Shown one piece after another: positions 51,960-61,145 of a stretch of DNA of 64,000 nt. A program made the position numbers and the translations under genes. The stretch covers positions 496,001-560,000 of the forward strand of contig NZ_JAANOP010000001.1 of assembly GCF_011250515.1 (NCBI RefSeq). The letters are read 5' to 3'. The notes beneath the pieces are model-generated. The model was not told the DNA's origin. It saw only the letters and a program-made list of their open reading frames with translations, and did not search any database. Position 1 is the first letter of the stretch; each line of letters begins with the position of its first letter. Source of the stretch: Aquirufa ecclesiirivi. GTDB lineage: Bacteria; Bacteroidota; Bacteroidia; Cytophagales; Spirosomataceae.

Positions 51960-52634
51960 TTGAAAAATATTAATTTAAATTTTATGAGATCTCTAAGAGA
52001 GTTAAATTTTATTATTGCTAAATTTTTTAGATCACCCGAAATTTCTAATCAATTAACATTTTCAAAGCCAGTAAATGAATATTTGATGCGTGAAATTAAG
52101 AAATATAAAAGTTATTTAGAGTATGGATCTGGTTCCTCAACACTATATTTTTCAACTTACAATAATTTAAATATTGTTTCAATTGAGAGTGATTCATTTT
52201 ATGCAAAAGCAGTAAGAGAATCTGTTTCAAGTAATTCAAAAGCTAAAGTAATTGATTCAGAGACAGGGATTACAGGTTATTGGGGATACCCGATTTTATT
52301 CGCAAATAATGGAAATAAAGGTTGGAAATATGTTAATACTCCCTGGCGTATCTTAGGGGAAGAATATCAACCAGATGTTGTTTTAATAGATGGCAGATAC
52401 AGAGTAGCTTGTGCTATGAATATTTTGTTAAGGGCAGCTAATAAATTCAAAGTAACAGTCATGATAGATGATTACCTAGGAAGAGAAGAGTATATTTACT
52501 TTGAGAAATATTGTAAGCTTTCCAAGATGGTCGATCGAATGGCCTTTTTTGAATATAATTTGTCGCTTATGGAGGCACAAACTATTATGGAGTTAAAGAA
52601 AGATTTAATCTTGTATTTGAAAAAGGCAGAATAA
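51960..52634 (+). CDS. Methyltransferase-like protein of the glycan locus
   Basis: A 224-residue protein with an apparent SAM-binding Rossmann core: YLEYGSGSSTLYFSTYNNL is motif I, with an acidic residue after the next strand (VSIESDSFYA). VVLIDGRYRVACAMNILLRA followed by VMIDDY forms the later strands. The start is a TTG at 51960; an ATG at 51984 is an alternative. The function is probably O-methylation or a related tailoring step on the glycan, but the substrate is unknown. It is separated by 1 base from the next gene. Confidence 0.72.
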   Translation: MKNINLNFMRSLRELNFIIAKFFRSPEISNQLTFSKPVNEYLMREIKKYKSYLEYGSGSSTLYFSTYNNLNIVSIESDSFYAKAVRESVSSNSKAKVIDSETGITGYWGYPILFANNGNKGWKYVNTPWRILGEEYQPDVVLIDGRYRVACAMNILLRAANKFKVTVMIDDYLGREEYIYFEKYCKLSKMVDRMAFFEYNLSLMEAQTIMELKKDLILYLKKAE

Positions 52635-52635
52635 G

Positions 52636-53592
52636 ATGTTTCAGACACCCATTTTATTTATCATATATAAGAATCCAGAAGTAACAAAAGTTGTTTTTGA
52701 ACGAATAAGAGAAATAAAACCCGCTTTTTTATATATCAGCGCTGATGGTTCTAAGTCATCCAACCAAGAGGATTTATTAGAGATTGAAGAGACGAGAAAA
52801 GTGACGGAGTTTATTGACTGGGATTGTAAGGTGTATAGAAGGTATTCAAATACCAATTTAGGATGTAAGATCGGTGTTTCTACTGCTATTACTTGGTTTT
52901 TCGAAAATGTAGAACAAGGAATAATTCTGGAATATGATTGTTTGCCTGATATAACATTTTTTAATTTTTGTGAAGTACTATTAGAGCGTTATCGAGATAT
53001 TGAAAATGTATTTTCAATATCAGGTAATAACTTTGATTTTTTGTCATTAAATGAATTAAATCAAATCGGTTTAAGAGATTCTTATTCGTACTCTTTTTTA
53101 TCAAAAATTTGGGGATGGGCGACCTGGAGAAGGGCATGGAATAAATTTGATATTAGTCTTACCAAATTTCCTGAATTTGAGTCTGAAGGTAAAATTAGGG
53201 AACTTATAAAAGGTAAACGAAACCAAGAATACTGGTTAGGCAAAATAAAGGATGTATATCAAGGGAGAAATACATCAACTTGGGGATTTATTTGGCTATT
53301 TACATTACTAAGTCATAAGGCCTATTGTATTACCCCTAAAGTCAATTTGGTTTCAAATATAGGTTTTGGCATTGGGGCAACACATGCAACAGATGAAAAC
53401 AGTATTTTTTCAAAAGTGCCAAATAGTTCTATTTCAATTATTGATTATCCAGAATTAATAGTTCCAGATTTCGATTCTGATTATAGATTTTCAGAATACT
53501 TGTATAAATCAGAAAATAAAAATTCTTTAAGGAATATAGTTAAAAAAAATATTCCAGATTGGGCAATTAATTTTTATAGAAAATGGAAATAG
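52636..53592 (+). CDS. Glycosyltransferase, GT-A type
   Basis: A 318-residue protein with a GT-A-like nucleotide-diphospho-sugar fold. The opening TPILFIIYKNPEVTKVVFER, the FLYISADGSKSS strand, and the SNTNLGCKIGVSTAITWFFE segment followed by GIILEYDCLPDITFF, the latter at a DxD-like position, are the pattern of proteins annotated as sugar transferases in glycan loci. The conserved SKIWGWATWRRAWNKFD stretch is typical. Donor and acceptor are unknown. It overlaps the next gene by 10 bases. Confidence 0.82.
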   Translation: MFQTPILFIIYKNPEVTKVVFERIREIKPAFLYISADGSKSSNQEDLLEIEETRKVTEFIDWDCKVYRRYSNTNLGCKIGVSTAITWFFENVEQGIILEYDCLPDITFFNFCEVLLERYRDIENVFSISGNNFDFLSLNELNQIGLRDSYSYSFLSKIWGWATWRRAWNKFDISLTKFPEFESEGKIRELIKGKRNQEYWLGKIKDVYQGRNTSTWGFIWLFTLLSHKAYCITPKVNLVSNIGFGIGATHATDENSIFSKVPNSSISIIDYPELIVPDFDSDYRFSEYLYKSENKNSLRNIVKKNIPDWAINFYRKWK

Positions 53593-54251
53593 AAAGGCAA
53601 AAAACAAGGTTTTTCCCTTTAAAAGGAACTAATTATTTTGATTTAAATACTACATTATCAGAGTATCTATTAGAAATAAAACCATTATTAGAAGGGAAAA
53701 AAATCATAGATATTGGTGCTGGAGAAATTCCATTTCAAGATTATTATAAGGACTTAGATGTTACCACTTGTGATATTCAAAACAATTCAACAAATACTAT
53801 TGACCATATAATTATTCCTGACTCTATTCTGCCATTTGAGAATAGCAGTTTTGATGTGATTTTAGTTTTTGATGTTTTAGAACACATTAAAAATGACTTA
53901 TTCTTTTTATCAGAATGTAATAGAATATTGACAAATGATGGAATACTTGTTGCAAGTATTCCATTTATGTATAGGTATCATGAGATACCTTATGACTTTA
54001 GGCGGTATACGCCAAGTGGTTTGAAATACGTTCTTGAAGAATCAAAATTTCAACTAATTACATTAAAAAATATTGGCTCTGTTATATTTTCGGCTGAAAC
54101 GATATTATTGGAACATCAAGTTGAAATTTTACCATTTTTTAGAAAACTAATTCTAAAAATCATATTAGTCTTGTTAAAAGCAATTAGAAAGCGGAGTGAG
54201 ATTTCACAGGTGGCACCATTTGCGTTCTTTTTTGTTGCAAAAAAACAATAA
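53583..54251 (+). CDS. Class I SAM-dependent methyltransferase
   Basis: A 222-residue methyltransferase. The SAM motif I is KKIIDIGAGEIPFQDYY, motif II is the acidic VTTCDIQNN, and the LPFENSSFDVILVFDVLEHI segment is the typical post-motif II region with DVLEH. The C-terminal hydrophobic stretch (LILKIILVLLKAI) suggests peripheral membrane contact. It probably methylates a sugar of the surface glycan or a lipid-linked intermediate. It overlaps its upstream neighbour by 10 bases and shares one base with the next gene. Confidence 0.88.
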   Translation: MEIERQKTRFFPLKGTNYFDLNTTLSEYLLEIKPLLEGKKIIDIGAGEIPFQDYYKDLDVTTCDIQNNSTNTIDHIIIPDSILPFENSSFDVILVFDVLEHIKNDLFFLSECNRILTNDGILVASIPFMYRYHEIPYDFRRYTPSGLKYVLEESKFQLITLKNIGSVIFSAETILLEHQVEILPFFRKLILKIILVLLKAIRKRSEISQVAPFAFFFVAKKQ

Positions 54252-55417
54252 TGAAAGTTTTAATAATTTCAAATTTTTTCCCTCCTCACTTTATCGGTGG
54301 ATATGAAATAGCTTGTAGAGATACGCACCAACTTTTATTAGACAATAATATTGAATCTAAAGTTTTAACATCTGACTATTACAATAAAGATTCATTTATT
54401 AATAAATTAATTGAATCAGAAAAAGATGTTTTAAGGATACTTAAACTTCATTCAGATTTTAAGAGCCCTAAAAATATTTTAGATTACGATTTCGTTGATC
54501 GGTATAATGAAAAAAAAATATCTGATTTTGTAAAATTATACAAACCTGATATAATATATTGTTGGAATATATATGGAGTAGGCACTCGCTTTCTATCAAA
54601 AATCAACATAAATAGGACGATTTTTCATATCATGGATTTATCTCTATTCATATATGAATTCTCATTTGTAAAGTGGTTAAAGTCTTCCATTTTATCAAAT
54701 AGAAATAAAACAACGAAGTTGGCTAGACATTTAAAAAATGCGATTTTTATTTCCAATTTTGTCTCGAATAAATTTTCAAAATACCAAATTAGAAATCAGA
54801 CTGTAATTTATCCCTTTTTGAAAGAGCTGCCCTCTATTTATATTAAAAAGGAATATAGCTTGAATGACTCCTTGTACGGAGTATATTTAGGGCAAATTGA
54901 AAATCACAAAGGAATAAAAGAACTTTGTACAACTTTGAAGGAGATAAATTCATTATATGGGCAGAATAAAATTCAACTTGATATTTATGGTGCATCTTTA
55001 TCAGGTTTAGATAATTTCATTAAAAGTAATTTTGATTTTGTTACTATTTTCAAAGGATTACCACAGGAAGAGATTTTTAGTAAACTGAAAAATTATGATG
55101 TAGGGTTTTTCCCTTCAGTCTGGGAAGAGCCATTTGGAATAGCTCAGATAGAATTAATGGCAATTGGGGTACCGGTTTTTTCAAGTGGTAGAGGCGGGAG
55201 TAAAGAAGTTTTAAATAATAATAATTCAATTGAATTTAGTGATTTTGATCACCTTAAAAATAGGTTAATTGAATTTATAAATGAATATCCCAAATTAGGT
55301 CAAAAAATTGGTCAAAATGCTCACAGGGAAATTTTGTTAAGACATAATTCAACTGTTTATTTAAAACAATTGATGATATTTTTTCAAGAAGTAATTGAAT
55401 CGGTGTATGAAGATTAG
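54251..55417 (+). CDS. Glycosyltransferase family 4 protein
   Basis: A 388-residue GT-B retaining glycosyltransferase. The N-terminus ISNFFPPHFIGGYEIACRDT has the family glycine-rich loop for acceptor binding. The C-terminal donor site is EPFGIAQIELMAIGVPVFSS, the E-x7-E motif of GT4 enzymes, preceded by FFPSVW. It transfers a sugar from a nucleotide donor to the growing lipid-linked glycan at the cytoplasmic face. The specific sugar is unknown. Confidence 0.93.
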   Translation: MKVLIISNFFPPHFIGGYEIACRDTHQLLLDNNIESKVLTSDYYNKDSFINKLIESEKDVLRILKLHSDFKSPKNILDYDFVDRYNEKKISDFVKLYKPDIIYCWNIYGVGTRFLSKININRTIFHIMDLSLFIYEFSFVKWLKSSILSNRNKTTKLARHLKNAIFISNFVSNKFSKYQIRNQTVIYPFLKELPSIYIKKEYSLNDSLYGVYLGQIENHKGIKELCTTLKEINSLYGQNKIQLDIYGASLSGLDNFIKSNFDFVTIFKGLPQEEIFSKLKNYDVGFFPSVWEEPFGIAQIELMAIGVPVFSSGRGGSKEVLNNNNSIEFSDFDHLKNRLIEFINEYPKLGQKIGQNAHREILLRHNSTVYLKQLMIFFQEVIESVYED

Positions 55418-56516
55418 TTTTGATTTTCGCATATTTCTTCACCAAAAATTTGGAGGAATAAGTCGTTATTATGTTTCACTTTTTTACTCTTTTAAAAATG
55501 AAAAAAATATACTTTCAAATGTAATTTGTTTATTCCATTTGAATAAATATTTAGAGGAGAACAGTCGTGATTTTTTGAATAACGTATATTTAAGTAAATT
55601 AAAGCAAGGTGATTTTATCGTATTTAATCTCGCTAAATTATTTAATCAGATTTGGGAAATAGTTTATTTAACGTTATTTCCCCCAGATATTTATCATATT
55701 ACATATTACGATAGAATACCATTCCATAATCGAAGAACAAAAATTGTAATTTCAGTTTATGATATGATTCATGAATTGTATCCAGAACAATTTTCGGAAA
55801 AGGCTAGTCAAATCAAAAAAGAATGTGTCAAAGCGGCAGATTTAGTGATTTGTATTTCTGAGAATACAAAGAAAGATTTGATTCAAATTTTTGGAATAGA
55901 GGAGAACAAAATTAGAGTTATTTATTTGGGTTTTAAAGAGTTTGACCATTCTAACAATATCGACCCTTCAATTCCTTCCATTTTACCTAATAGTTACATT
56001 CTATTTGTCGGACAGCGTCAAGGATATAAGAATTTTGAAGGCCTTGCCAAAGCGTATGCTTATTCATCTGAACTTAATCAAAAATTTCAATTAGTTTGTT
56101 TTGGGGGAGGTCAATTTACTGAAGAAGAAAATGTCATGATTCGAAAATTTGAAATAGAAGGCAAGGTAATTCAAATTGATGGGGATGATAATTTATTAAA
56201 AATTTGTTACGAAAAAGCCTTTGTTTTTGTTTACCCAAGTTTATATGAAGGCTTTGGAATTCCTCCATTGGAAGCGATGTCGTGCGGGACTCCAGTGTGT
56301 TGTAGCAATACGAGTAGTTTGCCTGAAGTAGTTGGTGATGCCGCTATTTTATTTAATCCATTGTATACTGAGGAAATAAAATTGGCCATGCTTGAAATAT
56401 TAAATTCAATTGTTAAAAGGCAAGAATTAATAGCCAAGGGAATGCATAGAATTAAATATTTTACTTGGAAAAAGTGTGCTTCTGAAACTTTAGATGCTTA
56501 TCAATCAATATTATGA
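55407..56516 (+). CDS. Glycosyltransferase family 4 protein
   Basis: A 369-residue GT4 enzyme. I use the ATG at 55407 (MKISFDFRIFLHQKFGGISR), four codons inside the longest frame, because it starts at the first beta strand. GGISRYYVSL is the acceptor loop. YPSLYEGFGIPPLEAMSCGT with E-x7-E is the donor site, and VGQRQGYKNFEGLAKAYAYS matches the mannosyltransferase-like GT4 subgroup. It overlaps the previous gene by 11 bases and the next by 4. Confidence 0.93.
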   Translation: MKISFDFRIFLHQKFGGISRYYVSLFYSFKNEKNILSNVICLFHLNKYLEENSRDFLNNVYLSKLKQGDFIVFNLAKLFNQIWEIVYLTLFPPDIYHITYYDRIPFHNRRTKIVISVYDMIHELYPEQFSEKASQIKKECVKAADLVICISENTKKDLIQIFGIEENKIRVIYLGFKEFDHSNNIDPSIPSILPNSYILFVGQRQGYKNFEGLAKAYAYSSELNQKFQLVCFGGGQFTEEENVMIRKFEIEGKVIQIDGDDNLLKICYEKAFVFVYPSLYEGFGIPPLEAMSCGTPVCCSNTSSLPEVVGDAAILFNPLYTEEIKLAMLEILNSIVKRQELIAKGMHRIKYFTWKKCASETLDAYQSIL

Positions 56517-57451
56517 AATCAGCACTAATATGTGGAATATCGGGTCAAGATGGTGCTTATTTAGCGCAATTACTATTATTAAAAGGGTATCGAGTATATG
56601 GCACCTCTCGTGATGTAGAGTTGGGCAATTGGTCAGCTTTAAAAGAATTGGGGATCTATGAAAAAGTGGAACTATTGTCATTAAGTCCAATAGATTTTAA
56701 AAGTGTTTTAGATGCTTTCTATAAAAGTAAGCCTGATGAGGTTTATTTTTTAGCAGGGCAATCTTCTGTAGCATTATCTTTTGATCAACCTGTTGATACA
56801 ATGCAGAGCATAGTTCTAGGGACATTAAATATGTTGGAAGCTTGTCGCTTATTTCCTGGTGTTAAATTATATAATGCAGGCTCAAGTGAGTGCTTTGGAG
56901 ATACTAATGAAGGCAGGGCTGATGAGACAACAAACTTCAATCCTCAGAGCCCTTATGCAATTGGAAAATCGGCCTCATTTTGGTTGGTTTCTAATTATAG
57001 AAAAGCGTATGGAATTTTTGCATGTACCGGAATATTATTTAATCACGAGTCGCCCTTTAGGCCGACTAGATTTGTAACAAAAAAAATAGTTCAAGCAGCT
57101 AGGGATATTGCCCAAGGATCAAATGAAAAATTAGTATTAGGGAATTTAAATATTACTAGAGATTGGGGGTGGGCACCGGAATATGTAGAAGCCATGTGGT
57201 TAATGCTTCAACATGCAGAACCAGATGATTTTGTTATTGCAACAGGCCATTCTTCTACGCTAGAAGACTTTGTTTCATTAGTTTTTCAAAATTTTGGCTT
57301 AGATTGGGAAGATCATGTTATTCAGGATCCAAAATATTTTAGGCCAATTGAGCATTTAGTTAGTAAATCAAATCCTGAAAAAGCGAAAAGAATTTTAGGA
57401 TGGGAAGCAAAAAATAGGTTGAAGGAAGTAGTTAAACTCTTATGTAAATAA
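56513..57451 (+). CDS. GDP-mannose 4,6-dehydratase-like SDR (second GMD)
   Basis: A 312-residue extended SDR whose start ([20 protein letters not shown]) and core ([37 protein letters not shown]) are clearly GMD-like. It is shorter than gmd at 32724 and lacks part of the RR-loop used for tetramer contacts, reading GTSRDVELGNWSALKELG there. It may be a second dehydratase, or act on the GMD product or a different NDP-sugar. It lies between a glycosyltransferase gene and the candidate polymerase gene. Confidence 0.85.
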   Translation: MKSALICGISGQDGAYLAQLLLLKGYRVYGTSRDVELGNWSALKELGIYEKVELLSLSPIDFKSVLDAFYKSKPDEVYFLAGQSSVALSFDQPVDTMQSIVLGTLNMLEACRLFPGVKLYNAGSSECFGDTNEGRADETTNFNPQSPYAIGKSASFWLVSNYRKAYGIFACTGILFNHESPFRPTRFVTKKIVQAARDIAQGSNEKLVLGNLNITRDWGWAPEYVEAMWLMLQHAEPDDFVIATGHSSTLEDFVSLVFQNFGLDWEDHVIQDPKYFRPIEHLVSKSNPEKAKRILGWEAKNRLKEVVKLLCK

Positions 57452-57465
57452 TAGAAATTTAGAGA

Positions 57466-58677
57466 ATGTTTGAAAATCCATATAAAGCTAATTTTAGAAT
57501 GTATTTAGCTTTATTATTAATTTTATTTCTTCCAGAAGGTTTAGTAGTTAATTTGGGGACCACGTCAACAAGTACAGGTTTTTTTATAGCATGTATATGT
57601 TCAATAATATTAATTTATCCAGGAAAAGGCTCAAAAATCTCATTAAGTAAAAATTTTGTAAAATTTTATTTAGGACTTTTTTGTATTTCATTTTTGAATT
57701 TTGTGGTAGCCATTTTTATAAATTCGAATTTTAATTTTACTCGGTTTTTTTTATCAGTATTATTAGTAAATGTTGAGGTATTTACTGCATTTTTATTTGC
57801 TGTTAGGTTTTTACAAATGACACCTAAAGTTTTAAATAATTTTTTAAAGAATATCGGACTATGTCTATTGTTGCTTGCTCCTTTAGTATTAATTATTTGG
57901 AAATTTAGGCCTCCACTTGGTAAGGAAATGTTGTTTTTTACAGAACCATCTCATTATTCGGTAGTTGCTTCTCCCTTTTTTATTTATTATATTATTTCTT
58001 CACATAAATTTAAATCAATTTTATTTGCAGTTTCACTTTTGATATGTGCTTCATTAATTGAAAATTTCACTTTAATTCTTCCAATTGCGATAGCTATATT
58101 TATATTAGATAGAAAAATCTTTACTGCGCTTGTAGTATTTGCAATAATCCTATTACCCATATTTGGACCAAGTTTTATTGAATATATCTCTCAAAGATAT
58201 CTAGGAGTATTAGAAGGAGGAGATGGCTCCAATATTTCATCTTTAGTATATTTGCAAGGGTGGGATTATGTTTTTGCTTCAATAAAAAGTTTTAATGGCC
58301 TTGGAATTGGTTTTCAACAATTGGGGGAAATTCGGATTGAGTCAGCGTCCCAAGATATTTTGGAATATATGGGTTATCCTTTAAATCAAAATGATGGATC
58401 ATTTTTGTTTTCAAAATTTTTTGTGGAAGTAGGATGGATTGCGTTAATTTTAGTTATTATTATATTGAAGCAAATACTTATTTCTGCAAAGCGAATTTCA
58501 AAGTACAGAAAAGGTAGAGATATAATACGGATCTTTATAAGTACAACTTATTTGAGTTTTTTAATTCCTTTGTTTATTAGGAATAGCAGTTATTTCAATG
58601 CGGCAGTTTTTATCTTCATAGTAGCCTTTTTCGCAAGTGGTTTTTTGAAAACAAAATTTAGTTTGACTAAAATTTAA
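57466..58677 (+). CDS. Candidate O-antigen/glycan polymerase (Wzy-like)
   Basis: A 403-residue polytopic membrane protein with about ten hydrophobic helices and one larger hydrophilic loop, about residues 245-310 (SQRYLGVLEGGDGSNISSLV and following). This layout fits Wzy-type polymerases and O-antigen ligases. The FTEPSHYSVVASPFFIYYII segment is similar to that seen in such proteins. Sequence similarity in this group is low, so the assignment rests mostly on topology and on location among glycosyltransferase genes. It is the only candidate polymerase in the window. Confidence 0.72.
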   Translation: MFENPYKANFRMYLALLLILFLPEGLVVNLGTTSTSTGFFIACICSIILIYPGKGSKISLSKNFVKFYLGLFCISFLNFVVAIFINSNFNFTRFFLSVLLVNVEVFTAFLFAVRFLQMTPKVLNNFLKNIGLCLLLLAPLVLIIWKFRPPLGKEMLFFTEPSHYSVVASPFFIYYIISSHKFKSILFAVSLLICASLIENFTLILPIAIAIFILDRKIFTALVVFAIILLPIFGPSFIEYISQRYLGVLEGGDGSNISSLVYLQGWDYVFASIKSFNGLGIGFQQLGEIRIESASQDILEYMGYPLNQNDGSFLFSKFFVEVGWIALILVIIILKQILISAKRISKYRKGRDIIRIFISTTYLSFLIPLFIRNSSYFNAAVFIFIVAFFASGFLKTKFSLTKI

Positions 58678-58679
58678 AT

Positions 58680-59480
58680 ATGAACCTTGAAGATATAAAA
58701 GTATCAATTATAATTTCTGTTTTAAATGCAGAAAAGACAATTGAAAGTTGTCTAGAATCAATAATTAAGCAAGATCATAAAAATATTGAAATCATTGTCA
58801 TTGACGGAGGTTCTACAGATTCAACACTTCATATTTTAGAAAGATTTGCACAGAAAATCGATTATTTTTTATCTGAGCCTGATTTTGGAATTTACGATGC
58901 TTGGAATAAAGCATTAAATCAGGTTACTGGAGATTGGATTTGTTTTATTGGAGCGGACGATGTGATTATTTGTAACGGAATTATTGAGATGTTAAAACTG
59001 ATAGATGAAGATGGAATTAATCTAATATCTGCCAGAGTTATGCTTGTTAATGACTTAGGTGAAGATGTTGCTGAAATTGGCAAATCTTGGGATTATTTAA
59101 GTTTAAAAAGAGGATTAGGAATAGTTCATTGTGGAGCCTTGCATCATGCATCATTGTTTCAAAATGAAAAATTTGATATTAATTATAAAATAGCCGGGGA
59201 TTTTGAATTTTTGCTTAGAATTGGACCTAACATAAAAGCTAGATTTCTTAATAAAACAATTGTAAGGATGTTTAATGGAGGATCAAGTAGGAAACATGTT
59301 AATCGAGTAATTAATGAAACATATCGAGCAATTTTAATATGTACTTCATTTACAAAATTAGACGCAATGTTGTTTTTAATTAATTCATATTTAAGGGAAT
59401 ATATAAGAACATTCTTTTTTCAATTCACCTTTGGCCACGCTTTGTTTAACTACTGGAATAAAAATACCGTCAATAATTGA
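58680..59480 (+). CDS. Glycosyltransferase family 2 protein
   Basis: A 266-residue GT-A inverting glycosyltransferase. VSIIISVLNAEKTIESCLES and IIVIDGGSTDSTLHIL are the GT2 nucleotide-binding start. DFGIYDAWNKALNQVTGDWI is the substrate segment of the WcaA-like subgroup, and the metal-binding DxD lies in FIGADDVI. It adds one sugar to the lipid-linked glycan. The start is 2 bases after the polymerase gene stop, and the end overlaps the acetyltransferase gene by 4 bases. Confidence 0.93.
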   Translation: MNLEDIKVSIIISVLNAEKTIESCLESIIKQDHKNIEIIVIDGGSTDSTLHILERFAQKIDYFLSEPDFGIYDAWNKALNQVTGDWICFIGADDVIICNGIIEMLKLIDEDGINLISARVMLVNDLGEDVAEIGKSWDYLSLKRGLGIVHCGALHHASLFQNEKFDINYKIAGDFEFLLRIGPNIKARFLNKTIVRMFNGGSSRKHVNRVINETYRAILICTSFTKLDAMLFLINSYLREYIRTFFFQFTFGHALFNYWNKNTVNN

Positions 59481-60037
59481 AATATCTAAGATTTAAATAT
59501 CTCTTCATGTTAATTAGGTTGCTTTATTACAAGCTCCATTATAAAAGAAAATTCAAATTGAATTCTTTGAAAGTAGGAATTGAATCAAATACTCAATTAA
59601 TTATAGATTCGCACAAAAATTCCCAAATTATTTTGGGAGAAATTAATTATTTCTATCGTTTTGGTAATCTAGAAGTCTATGATGGAGGTAAAATAGAATT
59701 AGGAAATAATATTTCAATTAACAAAGGATTTTGTATTGTAAGTAGATTACTAATTAAGATTGGAAATGATGTGATGATTGGGCCTAACTTTCTGGCATAT
59801 GATCATAATCATAAATTTGATGACTCTGGAAAATCATTTAATAAACAAGGTTATATTTCTAAGCCAATAATAATCGAAAATAACGTTTGGATAGGAGGCA
59901 ATGTTTTTATTGCATCAGGAGTTACGATTGGTTCAAATGCCGTTATCGCTGCGGGGTCTGTTGTTACTAAAGATGTAGAGAAAGGAAATTTGGTAGCGGG
60001 AAATCCGGCAAAAATAGTTAAGTTAATTAGTGAATAA
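59477..60037 (+). CDS. Hexapeptide-repeat O-acetyltransferase
   Basis: A 186-residue left-handed beta-helix acyltransferase, starting at a TTG coupled to the previous stop. Hexapeptide turns are visible in the C-terminal half: IENNVWIGGNVFIASGVTIG then SNAVIAAGSVVTKDVEKGNL and AGNPAKIVK, the usual end of the family. The catalytic His is expected in FLAYDHNHKFDD. It probably O-acetylates a sugar of the surface glycan. It overlaps the next gene by 8 bases. Confidence 0.93.
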   Translation: MKYLRFKYLFMLIRLLYYKLHYKRKFKLNSLKVGIESNTQLIIDSHKNSQIILGEINYFYRFGNLEVYDGGKIELGNNISINKGFCIVSRLLIKIGNDVMIGPNFLAYDHNHKFDDSGKSFNKQGYISKPIIIENNVWIGGNVFIASGVTIGSNAVIAAGSVVTKDVEKGNLVAGNPAKIVKLISE

Positions 60038-61139
60038 AATACTGATTATTACTCCATATTTTTATCCTTCTAATTCAGGTGGAGGGGGACAAGTTTCTAT
60101 TGAAAATTTGGCATTTTCACTTGTGGAAAATCATGAGGTTGAAGTGTTGTGTAATTTATATGATGTTAAACTAAAAAAAAATATTTCAAATGTAGATTTT
60201 CAAATCTATAAAAGTTTAAAAATATATTATTTAAACTTTAGCAACTTTTTCAAAATCATTAAAATTATTAAAGAGAAAAGATTTGATTTTATTTATTTCA
60301 ATAGTTTTTTTTCTCCAATTTGTATTTTCTTTCAATTTTTTTTCTTTAAGTCAAAAGTAAAAATTTTGTCTCCTAAAGGAGAGTTTTATGAAGGAGCATT
60401 AAAGTCTAAATCGTTAAAGAAAAGATTTTTTTTAATAGTCTTTAGACGAATTAACTTTATGCAGGTATTTCATGCAACTTCAACTCAGGAAATTACTACT
60501 ATTGCTAAGCTTTTTCCAGAAGCTAAAATTAAATTGGCTAGAGATATCCCATCACAGGTTATGTCGATTTCAGACCGATTAGGTTCTTCCACTTCTGATA
60601 AATGCTTTAAAGTTATTTTTTGTTCCTCTTTAGTGCCAAAGAAAAATTTAGAATTTGTTATAAATCTATTGTCTCAAACAAATCTAAAAGTAGATTTTGA
60701 TATTTGGGGGCAGATAGTGGATAAGAAATATTTTGAAAAAATTCAAAATTTACTAAATACCTTACCTGAAAATATCAATTGGGAATATAAAGGAGAACTT
60801 TTATTTAAAGAATCAAAATTTATTTTTTCAAATTATGATTTATTTATTTTTCCGACACTTGGGGAGAATTATGGTCATGTAATTTATGAAAGTTTAGCTT
60901 GTGGATGCCCAATTCTGCTTAGTAAAGGAAGTACGCCATGGGAAAATTTAGAGGAAAATTTATTGGGATATAATTTGGAAATACTCCAACCTTTTAAATG
61001 GCTCGAAAAAATAGAGTACTTTCATGGATTAAATCTAGATGAACGGAAAATTCGCAGAAATATTTGTATAGAATATATTCGTCAAAATAGTGATTTTGAG
61101 GGTATTAAAATTGAAAATCAAAAATTATTTATAAAGTAA
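60030..61139 (+). CDS. Glycosyltransferase family 4 protein
   Basis: A 369-residue GT-B enzyme beginning at a GTG. The acceptor loop is YFYPSNSGGGGQVSIENLAF and the donor site is TLGENYGHVIYESLACGCPI, with the conserved E-x7-E. It resembles glycosyltransferases that act late on O-units and capsules. This gene is notably AT-rich, with long runs of T and A. It is followed 6 bases later by the CapE-like gene. Confidence 0.92.
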   Translation: MNKILIITPYFYPSNSGGGGQVSIENLAFSLVENHEVEVLCNLYDVKLKKNISNVDFQIYKSLKIYYLNFSNFFKIIKIIKEKRFDFIYFNSFFSPICIFFQFFFFKSKVKILSPKGEFYEGALKSKSLKKRFFLIVFRRINFMQVFHATSTQEITTIAKLFPEAKIKLARDIPSQVMSISDRLGSSTSDKCFKVIFCSSLVPKKNLEFVINLLSQTNLKVDFDIWGQIVDKKYFEKIQNLLNTLPENINWEYKGELLFKESKFIFSNYDLFIFPTLGENYGHVIYESLACGCPILLSKGSTPWENLEENLLGYNLEILQPFKWLEKIEYFHGLNLDERKIRRNICIEYIRQNSDFEGIKIENQKLFIK

Positions 61140-61145
61140 ATAGGT

